Below, one piece after another: positions 43,582 through 53,230 of a stretch of 59,570 nucleotides of DNA. Within the stretch, counting starts at the first letter, position 1, and each line of letters starts with the position of its first letter. The stretch lies in the NCBI GenBank assembly GCA_030835845.1, contig JAUROD010000015.1:1-59570 (forward strand), in the 5' to 3' direction. Made by a program: the position numbers and the translations under genes. Source of the stretch: Flavobacteriaceae bacterium (GTDB lineage: Bacteria > Bacteroidota > Bacteroidia > Flavobacteriales > Flavobacteriaceae). The notes beneath the pieces were generated by a model that had not been told where the DNA came from, did not search any database, and worked only from the letters and a program-made list of their open reading frames with translations.

Positions 43582-44747
43582 GTCATCGATTAGAAACAAA
43601 GGCTATTCGGACTCAAATGGAGCGTTCCCAGTTTTTGGAACACTCTACTCCCTTACATTTGACATCAAGTTTTGTCTTTGAGGATGCAGAGGAAATGCGC
43701 GCTGCTTTTGCTGAAGAAAAGCAACGTAATATTTACAGTCGCTTCACCAATCCAAATACGTCAGAATTTATTGAAAAGGTTGTTGATATGGAAGGTGCCG
43801 AGGATGGGGTTTCTTTTGCTACAGGAATGGGGGCTGTTTTTGGAACTTTCGCTGCCTTATTAGATAGCAATGACCATATTGTTTCTGCCCGTTCGGTTTT
43901 TGGTTCTACACACACATTATTTACAAAATTTCTTCCCAAGTGGAATATACACACCTCCTATTTTGAGGTTAATCAGGTTGATAAAATTGAACAATTAATT
44001 CAACCAAACACTAAGATTCTATATGCAGAAACACCTACTAATCCAGGAGTTGATGTTTTAGATTTATCATATTTGGGTAAGATCGCAAAAAAACATAATC
44101 TAATTCTAGTTATTGATAATTGTTTTGCCACACCTTATTTGCAACAACCAATCAAATTTGGAGCAGAACTTGTCATTCATTCAGCTACTAAACTTATCGA
44201 TGGTCAAGGCAGAGTCCTTGGAGGGGTTACTGTAGGCTCTAAAGAATTGATTCGTGAAATTTATCTTTTTGCACGAAACACAGGTTCAGCATTGTCACCA
44301 TTTAATGCTTGGATTCTTTCAAAAAGTATGGAAACTCTCCCTGTACGAGTTGATAGACATTGTGAAACAGCGTTAAAAATTGCCACCTTTTTAGAAAATC
44401 ATCCTAAGGTTAACTGGGTTAGGTACCCCTTTTTAAAATCACACCCACAATATAACTTAGCCAAAGAACAAATGCTTCAAGGGGGAAGTATCATTGCTTT
44501 CGAAGTTAGTGGTGGATTAGAGGCTGGTAGAACTTTTTTTGATAACATTAAAATGTTATCACTTTCATCCAATCTTGGAGATTCTCGAACAATTGTGACA
44601 CACCCCGCTTCAACTACACACAGTAAATTATCACAAGAGGATCGTGAGGCGGTTGGAATTACTGACGGAATGGTTAGACTTTCAATTGGACTAGAACATT
44701 CTCAAGATATTGAAGACGATTTATCACAAGCATTAAATACTATATAA
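43578..44747 (+). CDS. metZ: O-acyl-homoserine sulfhydrylase
   Basis: Cys/Met metabolism PLP enzyme, 389 residues, that makes homocysteine from activated homoserine and sulfide. YSRFTNPNTSEFIEKV, ATGMGAVFGTF (cofactor phosphate), YAETPTNPGVDVLDL, and the Schiff-base Lys in VIHSATKLIDGQGRVLGG are seen. The alternatives cystathionine gamma-synthase or lyase are less likely given the gene order metX-metZ-metH and the absence of a cystathionine beta-lyase gene. Start overlaps the OsmC gene; metH starts at the base after its stop. Confidence 0.92.
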   Translation: MSHRLETKAIRTQMERSQFLEHSTPLHLTSSFVFEDAEEMRAAFAEEKQRNIYSRFTNPNTSEFIEKVVDMEGAEDGVSFATGMGAVFGTFAALLDSNDHIVSARSVFGSTHTLFTKFLPKWNIHTSYFEVNQVDKIEQLIQPNTKILYAETPTNPGVDVLDLSYLGKIAKKHNLILVIDNCFATPYLQQPIKFGAELVIHSATKLIDGQGRVLGGVTVGSKELIREIYLFARNTGSALSPFNAWILSKSMETLPVRVDRHCETALKIATFLENHPKVNWVRYPFLKSHPQYNLAKEQMLQGGSIIAFEVSGGLEAGRTFFDNIKMLSLSSNLGDSRTIVTHPASTTHSKLSQEDREAVGITDGMVRLSIGLEHSQDIEDDLSQALNTI

Positions 44748-45749
44748 ATGACTGCAATAGAACATGCTTTAACGGATAGAATTTTGGTACTTGATGGTGC
44801 TATGGGTACAATGTTGCAAGCCTATCATTTTGAGGAAGAAGATTTTCGAGGCACCCGATTTAAAGACCATCCTTCATCTTTAAAAGGGAACAACGATCTA
44901 TTGTCCTTAACTCAACCTGAGGCAATTAAAGAAGTACATAGAAGTTATTTTGAAGTGGGTGCAGATATAGTTGAAACAAACACTTTTTCTTCTACATCAA
45001 TCGGAATGGCAGATTACAACATGGAGGAATGGGTTTATGAACTCAATTATGCTTCAGCTAAATTGGCACGCGAAGTGGCAGATGAATTCACAAAAAAAAC
45101 TCCTGAAAAACCAAGATTTGTAGCAGGTTCAATAGGACCTACCAATCGAACAGCTAGCATGTCACCTGATGTCAATGATCCGGGTTTTCGCGCAGTTACT
45201 TTTGATGATTTGGTAAAGGCCTATTCAGAACAAGCTCGTGCTCTAATTGAAGGTGGTTCAGATGTTCTGCTGGTGGAGACTGTTTTTGATACCCTTAACG
45301 CGAAAGCAGCCTTATTTGCTATTGACGAGCTCAAAGAAAGCCATTACTCGGATATACCTGTTATGGTAAGTGGAACTATAACTGATGCAAGTGGAAGAAC
45401 CCTCTCTGGACAAACTGTTGAGGCTTTCGCAGTGTCTGTATCTCATATTCCTTTATTAAGTGTTGGGTTTAATTGTGCCCTAGGGGCGGATCAATTATTA
45501 CCCTATTTACGACGTTTATCCATGACTACAGATGCATTGGTGTCTGCTCACCCAAATGCAGGTTTGCCAAATGCATTTGGAGCGTATGACCAAAGCCCTA
45601 AAGAGATGGCAGATTTGATTGCCCACTATTTAGAAGAGAATTTGGTAAACATCATTGGTGGATGTTGCGGATCAACACCAGCTCATATTGAACACATTGC
45701 TAAATTGGCAGAACGCTATAAACCTCGAAAACGAAGTATTTCTGTATGA
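44748..45749 (+). CDS. metH: Methionine synthase, homocysteine-binding part (split MetH)
   Basis: 333 residues holding only the first module of cobalamin-dependent Met[18 protein letters not shown] at the N-terminus and the zinc-binding cysteines in [12 protein letters not shown] and [13 protein letters not shown] bind homocysteine. The other modules are in the next gene, whose ATG overlaps this stop (ATGA). The split is typical of Bacteroidota, and the two proteins must associate to transfer a methyl from methyltetrahydrofolate. Confidence 0.93.
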   Translation: MTAIEHALTDRILVLDGAMGTMLQAYHFEEEDFRGTRFKDHPSSLKGNNDLLSLTQPEAIKEVHRSYFEVGADIVETNTFSSTSIGMADYNMEEWVYELNYASAKLAREVADEFTKKTPEKPRFVAGSIGPTNRTASMSPDVNDPGFRAVTFDDLVKAYSEQARALIEGGSDVLLVETVFDTLNAKAALFAIDELKESHYSDIPVMVSGTITDASGRTLSGQTVEAFAVSVSHIPLLSVGFNCALGADQLLPYLRRLSMTTDALVSAHPNAGLPNAFGAYDQSPKEMADLIAHYLEENLVNIIGGCCGSTPAHIEHIAKLAERYKPRKRSISV

Positions 45750-48421
45750 AGAACCGTCCGCTAATACTTTCTGGGTTAGAACCATTGGTAATAACTCCTA
45801 GTTCAAACTTTGTTAACGTAGGAGAACGAACAAATGTCACAGGGTCTCGCCGTTTTCTTCGTTTAATTGAATCCGGTGATTTTGCCTCAGCAATTGAAAT
45901 AGCTCGCGACCAAGTTGATGGTGGAGCCCAGATTCTAGATGTCAATATGGATGAGGGTATGATTGACGGAGTCAAAGCAATGACTACCTTTCTCAATTTA
46001 TTAGCTGCAGAACCAGATATTTCAAGGATTCCAATAATGATTGATTCCTCAAAATGGGAGATAATTGAGGCTGGATTGAAAGTGGTTCAAGGAAAATGTG
46101 TAGTCAATTCAATAAGCCTTAAAGAAGGAGAAGAAAACTTCATTTATCAGGCAAAAATGATCCGTCGTTATGGGGCTGCTGTAATTGTTATGGCATTTGA
46201 TGAAAAAGGACAAGCTGACACATTAGATCATCGTATTTCAATTTGTAAGCGGTCATATAAAATATTGGTTAATCGACTTAATTTTCCACCTGAGGATATC
46301 ATTTTTGATCCCAATATATTTCCCGTAGCTACAGGAATGGATGAACACAAGCGCAATGCAATTGATTTCTTTAAAACGGCTCAATGGATAAGAGAACATT
46401 TACCTCATGCACATGTTAGTGGTGGTGTAAGTAATGTTTCTTTCTCTTTCAGGGGAAACAATCGTGTTCGAGAAGCGATGCATTCTGCTTTTTTATATCA
46501 TGCAATTCAACATGGAATGAATATGGGCATTGTTAACCCAACCATGCTAGAAATTTATGATGAAATCTCACCGGATTTACTTGTACATGTTGAGGATGTA
46601 TTGCTCGATAGGCGATCAGATGCAACTGAGCGTTTATTAGATTATGCAGAACAAATCGTGGGAGATCAAAAAGTTAAAAAAGTTGAGGTAAAAGCATGGC
46701 GTAATGAAAAATTACAGAACAGAATTACACATTCACTGGTCAAGGGTATAGATGAATTTATTGAAATTGATGTGGAGGAGGCTCGTCAGTCTGTAACCAA
46801 ACCCATTGAGGTTATTGAGAGTCATTTGATGACAGGAATGAATGTAGTTGGCGATCTTTTTGGTTCGGGCAAAATGTTCTTACCACAGGTGGTCAAATCG
46901 GCACGTGTAATGAAAAAAGCAGTTGCCTATTTATTGCCATTTATCGAGGCAGAAAAGGATGGTAAACAACAAGCAGCTGGAAAAATCCTCATGGCTACAG
47001 TAAAGGGTGATGTTCATGATATTGGAAAAAATATTGTGGGAGTTGTCTTGGCATGTAATAATTACGAAATCATCGATCTAGGCGTAATGGTACCCCCAGA
47101 AAAAATCATTGAAGTTGCCATAGAACAGCAAGTAGATATCATAGGTCTTTCTGGACTTATTACACCCTCTTTAGACGAGATGATTTATATCGCCCAAGAG
47201 ATGAAACGAAAGCAATTAGAAATACCTTTGTTGATTGGTGGAGCAACAACATCAAAAGCACATACTGCGGTAAAAATTGCACCAGAAATAAAATCCACAG
47301 TCGTCCATGTGAATGATGCATCAAGGGCAGTTACTGTTACAGGTAGTTTGCTCAATAAAGAATTTTCTAAAACATATAAAGAACAAATCCGCTCAGAATA
47401 TGAAAGTTTTAGGGAAAAATTTTTGGATCGTCAAGAAACTAAAGAACATATAGGATTAACTGATGCTCGAAAAAGAAAGTTTCAGATTAACTGGGAGAAT
47501 TTTACACCCTCTGTTCCTAACAAATTAGGAGTTCACTGTATCGAAAATCAAAGTTTAGATGAACTAATTCCTTTTATAGATTGGAGTCCATTTTTTCGTT
47601 CATGGGATTTACATGGTCGTTATCCTGATATATTAAATGATAAAATAGTTGGCGAACAAGCTACTGATTTGTTTGCGGATGCTCAAGTTGTCTTATCTGA
47701 AATATTGGAAAATAAACTTCTTATAGCTAAAGCTGTCTTTGGAATTTTTCCAGCAAATTCAATAGATGATGATGATATTGAAGTCTATTCAGTTGAGGAT
47801 AAAAATAAAGTAAATACGACCTTTTTAACTCTTCGTCAACAGCTTAAAAAACGTGAAGGAAAAACAAATGTGGCTCTAGCTGATTTCATTGCACCTAAGA
47901 CAACAAAAAAAGATGATTATATCGGTGCATTTTGCGTAACTGCTGGTTTTGGTTCTGACGAATTGGCCAAAAAATACGAAGAAGAAAATGACGATTATAA
48001 CGCCATAATGGTGAAAGCTTTAGCAGATCGATTAGCCGAGGCTTTTGCAGAATATCTACATAAAGAAGTACGAACAAAACATTGGGGTTATGCATCCTCT
48101 GAGAAATTGGACAATCAAGCATTAATAAAAGAGGAATATAAAGGGATACGTCCTGCTCCTGGCTACCCAGCTTGTCCTGATCATCTAGAAAAAAATACCA
48201 TTTGGTCACTTTTAGGTGTTGAGGAAAAAATTGGTGTATATCTAACTGAAAGTTTAGCAATGTGGCCTGCCTCATCGGTTTCGGGGTACTATTTTGCAAA
48301 TCCCGAATCACATTATTTTGGTGTTGGTAAAATTACTCAAGACCAATTGAAATCATATAGTAAACGAAAACAAATTCCTTTGGAAGAAGCCGAAAAATGG
48401 CTTAGACCTAACTTAAAATAA
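45746..48421 (+). CDS. metH: Methionine synthase, folate-, cobalamin- and SAM-binding part (split MetH)
   Basis: 891 residues with three modules. Pterin-binding barrel (about 15-280, [14 protein letters not shown]), cobalamin domain (about 320-560) with [11 protein letters not shown] (base-off His ligand) and GLSGLITPS, and the reactivation domain (about 570-891) ending [15 protein letters not shown] with [15 protein letters not shown] for SAM. All parts needed besides the homocysteine module next door are present. Requires vitamin B12; no B12 riboswitch or B12-independent metE is seen in the window. Confidence 0.95.
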   Translation: MKNRPLILSGLEPLVITPSSNFVNVGERTNVTGSRRFLRLIESGDFASAIEIARDQVDGGAQILDVNMDEGMIDGVKAMTTFLNLLAAEPDISRIPIMIDSSKWEIIEAGLKVVQGKCVVNSISLKEGEENFIYQAKMIRRYGAAVIVMAFDEKGQADTLDHRISICKRSYKILVNRLNFPPEDIIFDPNIFPVATGMDEHKRNAIDFFKTAQWIREHLPHAHVSGGVSNVSFSFRGNNRVREAMHSAFLYHAIQHGMNMGIVNPTMLEIYDEISPDLLVHVEDVLLDRRSDATERLLDYAEQIVGDQKVKKVEVKAWRNEKLQNRITHSLVKGIDEFIEIDVEEARQSVTKPIEVIESHLMTGMNVVGDLFGSGKMFLPQVVKSARVMKKAVAYLLPFIEAEKDGKQQAAGKILMATVKGDVHDIGKNIVGVVLACNNYEIIDLGVMVPPEKIIEVAIEQQVDIIGLSGLITPSLDEMIYIAQEMKRKQLEIPLLIGGATTSKAHTAVKIAPEIKSTVVHVNDASRAVTVTGSLLNKEFSKTYKEQIRSEYESFREKFLDRQETKEHIGLTDARKRKFQINWENFTPSVPNKLGVHCIENQSLDELIPFIDWSPFFRSWDLHGRYPDILNDKIVGEQATDLFADAQVVLSEILENKLLIAKAVFGIFPANSIDDDDIEVYSVEDKNKVNTTFLTLRQQLKKREGKTNVALADFIAPKTTKKDDYIGAFCVTAGFGSDELAKKYEEENDDYNAIMVKALADRLAEAFAEYLHKEVRTKHWGYASSEKLDNQALIKEEYKGIRPAPGYPACPDHLEKNTIWSLLGVEEKIGVYLTESLAMWPASSVSGYYFANPESHYFGVGKITQDQLKSYSKRKQIPLEEAEKWLRPNLK

Positions 48422-48423
48422 AG

Positions 48424-49380
48424 ATGAAAGTAATTGATCATATTGCGAAAGCTGAAGATAAAACACAATTTACATTTGAAATTTTACCTCCTTTGAAAGG
48501 GCAAAATATCCAATCAATTTACTCGGCTATTGATCCTCTTATGGAATTCAACCCTCCATTTATTGATGTCACATATCATAGGGAAGAATACGTATATAAG
48601 GAACTATCAAATGGGTTATTGGAAAAGCATATCATTCGAAAAAGACCTGGGACAGTTGGAATTTGTGCAGCACTTCAACATAAATATAATGTTGATGCTA
48701 TCCCTCATATTTTGTGTGGAGGTTTCACAAAGGAAGATACAGAAAACTTTTTAATTGATTTAGATTTTTTAGGTATTGATAACGTGGTAGCGCTTCGCGG
48801 AGACGCAGTTAAGTCAGAGGTTTATTTCAAACCTACTAAGGATGGTCATGCTTATGCAAGTGAACTTGTTGGTCAGATTACGGATTTAAATAAGGGTATT
48901 TATCTTGACGAGGAAATCCAAAACACTTCTAAAACAAATTTTTGTATTGGAGTATCAGGTTATCCTGAAAAGCATATGGAAGCACCTAGTCTGGATAGTG
49001 ACCTTCATTTTTTAAAGAAAAAGATCGAAGCTGGAGCCGATTATGTTGTAACTCAAATGTTTTTTGATAATTCAAAGTTTTTTGAATTTCAAGCTAAATG
49101 TAAAGATGCAGGTATAAATGCACCCATTATACCAGGTTTAAAACCTTTTGCTACACTAAAACAACTTAACGCTCTTCCCCATCGTTTTCATGTTGACTTA
49201 CCTGAAGAACTTATAAAAGCGGTAATTAAGTGTAAGGATAACAATCAGGTTAGACAAGTAGGAATTGAATGGTGTATTTCACAAAGTAAAGAATTGAAAA
49301 ATGCAGGGGTACCCTTTTTACACTATTATTCAATGGGTAAATCGGACAATATTCGGTCCATTGCAGAAGCAATTTTTTAA
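48424..49380 (+). CDS. metF: Methylenetetrahydrofolate reductase
   Basis: FAD enzyme reducing methylenetetrahydrofolate to methyltetrahydrofolate, the methyl donor of MetH. 318 residues. FEILPPLKG (catalytic Glu), FIDVTYHREE, LRGDAVK and YVVTQMFFDNSKFFEF are family features; full length. Begins two bases after the second metH gene and is the last gene of the operon. Convergent with an amidase gene 8 bases away; no hairpin terminator was found in that gap. Confidence 0.94.
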   Translation: MKVIDHIAKAEDKTQFTFEILPPLKGQNIQSIYSAIDPLMEFNPPFIDVTYHREEYVYKELSNGLLEKHIIRKRPGTVGICAALQHKYNVDAIPHILCGGFTKEDTENFLIDLDFLGIDNVVALRGDAVKSEVYFKPTKDGHAYASELVGQITDLNKGIYLDEEIQNTSKTNFCIGVSGYPEKHMEAPSLDSDLHFLKKKIEAGADYVVTQMFFDNSKFFEFQAKCKDAGINAPIIPGLKPFATLKQLNALPHRFHVDLPEELIKAVIKCKDNNQVRQVGIEWCISQSKELKNAGVPFLHYYSMGKSDNIRSIAEAIF

Positions 49381-49388
49381 CAGTTTAA

Positions 49389-50969
49389 TTATTTTTCATC
49401 ATTTGCTCTAAAGTTTGGAATAATTCTAGCATTTGTACTTTGTTCAAAACTATAAGCAGCTTCTATAAGTGTTGCTTCACTCCATGCCCTACCAAAAAAT
49501 GAAAGACCTACTGGTAAGCCATGGATATTTCCCATTGGAACCGTAATAATTGGATAGCCAGCCCATGCAGAAGAAGATGAACTTCCAATATGAAAATTGT
49601 CACCGTTTAACCAATCTGTGCTCCAAGCAGGACTTCCAGTGGGTGCTATTATTGCATCAAGTTGATACTCGTCCATCACACGGTCAATCCCTTCTTTTTG
49701 ACTCATACGAATTAAATTAGCCAGTGCATTTTTATAGGTTTCACTATTCATACCATCTGTTGCCAAGGCCATTTCAAGATAAGCCTGATTGTAATATTTC
49801 AATTCGATACTATCCTCTTTATTGAAAGCAATTAGCTCTTCTAAATTTCTAATCGGAGCATCCTCTCCTAGAGAGGCAAAATAGTTATTCAAACCATCCT
49901 TATATTCATGAAGCATAACTTGAAAAGAATTTCTTCCAGTTTCTCTAGGCGCAATTTGATCGATTTCAATTACTTCAGCTCCTTGCGCTTTAAGGGTGCG
50001 TAATGACAATTGAACCAAACTATCAACTTCTGCATTTTCTCCTAAAGGTTGAGTTAAAAGAGCAATCCGTTTTCCCTTTAATCCATCTACTTTTAGATGT
50101 GGAGTATAATCCACAAGTGTTTTACCTTTACTATTAAGTGTTTTTGGATCATCATTATCAATTCCAGCTAAAATACCTAGTGCAATAACGGCATCACTAA
50201 CCGAACGTGCCATTGGACCTGCAGAATCTTGAGTATATGAAATTGGTACAATTCCACTTCGACTGATAAGTCCCACAGTAGGCTTAATTCCAACAATACC
50301 TGATGCATTTGATGGACACACAATTGATCCGTTTGTTTCTGTACCAATAGCTAAAACGGTGAGGTTTGCTGAAACAGCTACTCCTGATCCTGAGCTAGAA
50401 CCACATGGATTTCTTGTTAACACATACGGATTCTTTGTTTGACCATTAATTCCACTCCATCCGCTTGAAGAATTTTGACCTCTAAAGTTTGCCCATTCAC
50501 TCAAATTTGCTTTTGCTATAATAACTGCTCCTGCTTTTCTTAATTTTTTTGCAACATGACTATCTTTAAGTGGTTTGGATCCTTCTAGAGCTCTAGATCC
50601 TGCAGTAGTTGACATTTTATCGTGTGTATCGATATTGTCCTTTAAAACAATGGGAACACCATGTAAGGGACCGCGAATTTTACCTTCTTTCAATTCTTGA
50701 TCAAGTACTGAAGCAATCTCTAATGCTTCAGGATTAACTTGAATAATAGAACGTAAATTTGGACCAGATGCATCTATAACGGCGATACGATTTAAGTATG
50801 CTGAGGTCACTTCAGTAATCGTAAAATCTCCTTCTTCATATCCTTTTGTAAGGGTTGTGACGTCAACTTCTAAAAAAGGAAAATCATTTAAATCAGTTTT
50901 TTTTGAAGCGGGGCTTTGACAATTTATAAGAAATAAAAAGGCAAGAAAAAATATGCGATTAGTTGTCAT
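49389..50969 (-). CDS. Lipoprotein amidase (amidase signature family)
   Basis: 526 residues. MTTNRIFFLAFLFLINCQSP gives a lipoprotein signal with lipobox LINC (Cys17), so it sits at a membrane surface. The amidase signature Lys-Ser-Ser triad is seen: IVLKDNIDTHDKMSTTAGS (Lys) and NPCGSSSGSGVAVSANL (the two Ser). Similar exported amidases are frequent in Bacteroidota; the substrate is unknown and Glu-tRNA amidotransferase activity is excluded by the export signal. Divergent from the aromatic operon. Confidence 0.92.
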   Translation of the reverse strand: MTTNRIFFLAFLFLINCQSPASKKTDLNDFPFLEVDVTTLTKGYEEGDFTITEVTSAYLNRIAVIDASGPNLRSIIQVNPEALEIASVLDQELKEGKIRGPLHGVPIVLKDNIDTHDKMSTTAGSRALEGSKPLKDSHVAKKLRKAGAVIIAKANLSEWANFRGQNSSSGWSGINGQTKNPYVLTRNPCGSSSGSGVAVSANLTVLAIGTETNGSIVCPSNASGIVGIKPTVGLISRSGIVPISYTQDSAGPMARSVSDAVIALGILAGIDNDDPKTLNSKGKTLVDYTPHLKVDGLKGKRIALLTQPLGENAEVDSLVQLSLRTLKAQGAEVIEIDQIAPRETGRNSFQVMLHEYKDGLNNYFASLGEDAPIRNLEELIAFNKEDSIELKYYNQAYLEMALATDGMNSETYKNALANLIRMSQKEGIDRVMDEYQLDAIIAPTGSPAWSTDWLNGDNFHIGSSSSSAWAGYPIITVPMGNIHGLPVGLSFFGRAWSEATLIEAAYSFEQSTNARIIPNFRANDEK

Positions 50970-51067
50970 TGAATAGCAGTTTAGATCATTGATTTTATCA
51001 AATTAATCATTTTTATTTAAAAAGAACCTTATTTTGGTGTAGTTACTTTAAAAAAACGGATGAAAAA

Positions 51068-51098
51068 TTTGTTTTTTTGAACTCTGGGTGTAGATTTG
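51068..51098 (+). promoter_or_regulatory. Promoter of the aromatic operon
   Basis: TTTG at 51068-51071, 19 bases, then TAGATTTG at 51091-51098: both elements and the spacing match the Bacteroidota housekeeping promoter. Transcription should begin at about 51103-51106, leaving about 12 bases before the leader ORF. Confidence 0.75.
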
Positions 51099-51115
51099 CA
51101 ATGAATAAAGACAAA

Positions 51116-51184
51116 ATGAAAAATACATTTTTTTATTACACAGACTTTTACTACTTCTTTTCGGAGACAAGAGGGACTATGTAA
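51116..51184 (+). CDS. Phe/Tyr-rich leader peptide of the aromatic operon
   Basis: A 22-codon ORF, ATG 51116 to TAA 51182-51184, in which residues 5-8 are FFYY and 11-15 are FYYFF: nine of 22 residues are Phe or Tyr, the products of the operon it precedes. It continues SETRGTM. Such clusters mark attenuation leaders, where ribosome stalling on scarce charged tRNA prevents terminator formation. A second ATG in frame lies at 51101, but it probably precedes or touches the transcription start. No homologue is claimed; identification rests on codon content and position. Confidence 0.72.
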   Translation: MKNTFFYYTDFYYFFSETRGTM

Positions 51185-51240
51185 TATTAAAATTACACGA
51201 TAATAAAAAGTCCTGACATTTGTTCGGGACTTTTTTTTTG
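51173..51240 (+). terminator. Attenuator before pheA: competing segment and intrinsic terminator
   Basis: Terminator: AAAAAGTCCTGA (51205-51216) with TTCGGGACTTTTT (51224-51236), 7-nt loop, nine T (51231-51239), 15 bases before pheA. GGGACT at 51173-51178, at the end of the leader ORF, duplicates the terminator's 3' arm and can pair with AGTCCT (51209-51214). A small hairpin TGTAAT/ATTACA (51180-51197) lies between. A ribosome stalled on the Phe/Tyr codons would leave 51173-51178 free; one reaching the stop would cover it. Confidence 0.75.
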
Positions 51241-51254
51241 AGATAAATTAATCG

Positions 51255-52082
51255 ATGAGTAATAAAATTGCAATTCAGGGTATTAAGGGTTCATTTCACC
51301 ATGTTGTGGCACTTGAATACTATGGTTTGGATGTTGATACATTAGAATGCCTAAGTTTTGATGCACTAGTTCAAAGTATAATTGATGAAAAATCAGTTGA
51401 GGGAGTTATGGCAATTGAAAATTCTATCGCAGGTTCTATTATTCCTAATTATGCATTGATTGATTCTAATAATTTATCAATTGTTGGGGAATATAATTTG
51501 ACAATTAACCATAATTTAATGACTCTAAAAGATCAGTCAATAAATGATTTAGATGAAGTTCATTCCCATCCAATGGCATTACTTCAATGTAAAGATTTTT
51601 TTAAATCCTACCCCCATATCCGATTAATAGAGGCTGCCGATACAGCTGATGTTGCACGTTCAATTTCTGAAGATAATCTTCAAAGAATAGGGGCTATTGC
51701 ACCAAAAGAAGCAGCAACAATATACGGATTGGATATTTTAGCAGAATCAATTCAAACTATTCAGGATAACGTGACTCGATTTGTTGTTGTTCAAAAAAAG
51801 AACGGTTCACTAAGTGAGTCTAAAATAAATAAAGCTTCATTGAAGTTTATTCTTGACCACCAAAGAGGAAGCCTTGCTGCAGTTCTCAATGTAATGAGTG
51901 ACTGTCTTTTAAATTTAACAAAAATTCAGTCCCTACCAGTCATCCAAATCCCTGGAAAGTATGCCTTTTTTGTAGATGTAACTTTTGAGACATTTGAACA
52001 ATATAAAAAAGCAAAATCAATCCTGTCTATAATGGCACTCGAATTTAAAATATTAGGTGAATACGCCAACGCAAAGCAATGA
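51255..52082 (+). CDS. pheA: Prephenate dehydratase
   Basis: Converts prephenate to phenylpyruvate. 275 residues without a chorismate mutase domain. MAIENSIAGSIIPNYALI and QDNVTRFVVVQK (catalytic TRF) are intact. The C-terminal ACT domain (about 195-275) has LTKIQSLPVIQIPGKYAFF, where most feedback-regulated enzymes have ESRP, so phenylalanine binding may be weak. First gene of the operon behind the attenuator; its last bases overlap the aminotransferase start. Confidence 0.94.
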   Translation: MSNKIAIQGIKGSFHHVVALEYYGLDVDTLECLSFDALVQSIIDEKSVEGVMAIENSIAGSIIPNYALIDSNNLSIVGEYNLTINHNLMTLKDQSINDLDEVHSHPMALLQCKDFFKSYPHIRLIEAADTADVARSISEDNLQRIGAIAPKEAATIYGLDILAESIQTIQDNVTRFVVVQKKNGSLSESKINKASLKFILDHQRGSLAAVLNVMSDCLLNLTKIQSLPVIQIPGKYAFFVDVTFETFEQYKKAKSILSIMALEFKILGEYANAKQ

Positions 52083-53230
52083 AAGTAGAAACTGCAACTC
52101 GACTGGAAAGTGTAAAAGAATATTACTTCTCTAAAAAATTAAGAGAAGTTGCTGGTCTTATCCAATCAGGTAAGCCAATTTTGAATATGGGAATTGGCAG
52201 TCCAGACCTACCACCTCATCCAAACGTTGTCTCTGCATTAGAAAAAAGCCTTACTCATCCCAAGGCACATATGTATCAGAGTTATCAGGGATTACCCGAG
52301 TTACGTGAAGCTATGGCAGGTTTTTACCAAACTAATTATGAGGTAAAACTTGACCCAAAAAGTGAGTTACTACCATTAATGGGGTCTAAAGAGGGGATAA
52401 TGCACATTTCAATGGCATTTCTTAACCCTGGAGATGAGGTTTTAATTCCTAACCCTGGATATCCTACCTATGCCTCAGTAACTAAGTTGGTTCAGGCAAA
52501 ACCAGTTTTTTATGCGCTTAAAGAGGAAAACAATTGGCAACCAGATTTCAATACTTTAGATGCGCTGGATACTTCTAAAATTAAATTAATGTGGATTAAT
52601 TATCCACATATGCCAACAGGAGCAAGGGCAGATAGAAGTACTTTTGAACGTCTTGTACTTTGGGCAAAAGCTAGTTCAATTTTACTTGTTAACGACAATC
52701 CTTACAGCTTTATTTTGAACTCAAACCCAGTGAGTTTATTAAGTATTCCTGAGGCAAAAGAAGTAGTTTTAGAGCTTAATTCATTGAGTAAATCTTTTAA
52801 TATGGCAGGTTGGCGAGTAGGTATGTTGGTAGGAAATGCTTCGCTTATTGAGTCTGTACTTAAAGTAAAAAGCAACATGGATTCAGGAATGTTTTTCGGA
52901 ATTCAACATGGAGCAATTGCAGCTTTACAAACCTCTCGTTCTTGGTTTGATGAATTGAATGAAGTATATCGAAAACGACGTGTTTTGGTTGAAGAATTAG
53001 CTGCTTTAATGGACACTACTTTCGACTCAAATAGCGTTGGAATGTTTGTCTGGGCTAAATTGAATGATAGCTCGATTTTATCCGAGGCATTTATAGATAA
53101 AATTTTATACGAAAAGCATTTATTTATAACTCCTGGAACCATTTTTGGAAGTCAAGGAGAGGGCTATATTCGTTTTTCTCTATGTTTAAAAGAAGAACAA
53201 ATTCTGGAAGCAATAAAACGAATGAAATAA
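52079..53230 (+). CDS. Class I/II aminotransferase of the aromatic operon
   Basis: 383 residues. GIGSPDLPPHPNVV and LLPLMGSKEGIM (cofactor phosphate) are seen, with NYPHMPTGA, VNDNPYSF and the Schiff-base Lys in NSLSKSFNMAGWRVG. It likely transaminates phenylpyruvate or hydroxyphenylpyruvate to Phe or Tyr, given pheA before and tyrA after it with overlapping ends (4 bases and 1 base). The usual NPTG motif reads HMPTG. Specificity is inferred from context. Confidence 0.88.
   Translation: MKVETATRLESVKEYYFSKKLREVAGLIQSGKPILNMGIGSPDLPPHPNVVSALEKSLTHPKAHMYQSYQGLPELREAMAGFYQTNYEVKLDPKSELLPLMGSKEGIMHISMAFLNPGDEVLIPNPGYPTYASVTKLVQAKPVFYALKEENNWQPDFNTLDALDTSKIKLMWINYPHMPTGARADRSTFERLVLWAKASSILLVNDNPYSFILNSNPVSLLSIPEAKEVVLELNSLSKSFNMAGWRVGMLVGNASLIESVLKVKSNMDSGMFFGIQHGAIAALQTSRSWFDELNEVYRKRRVLVEELAALMDTTFDSNSVGMFVWAKLNDSSILSEAFIDKILYEKHLFITPGTIFGSQGEGYIRFSLCLKEEQILEAIKRMK

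Noticed and set aside
47895-48311. 138-codon minus-strand ORF inside the second metH gene
   Set aside because: Antisense to the conserved SAM-binding domain; no promoter or domain supports it.
45746-48421. Split metH considered as a frameshift
   Set aside because: The ATGA overlap, intact ends of both domains and the same arrangement in many Bacteroidota indicate a natural split.
51101-51115. ATG at 51101 as the leader peptide start
   Set aside because: It lies two bases after the -7 box and would be upstream of or at the transcription start; ATG 51116 in the same frame is better placed.
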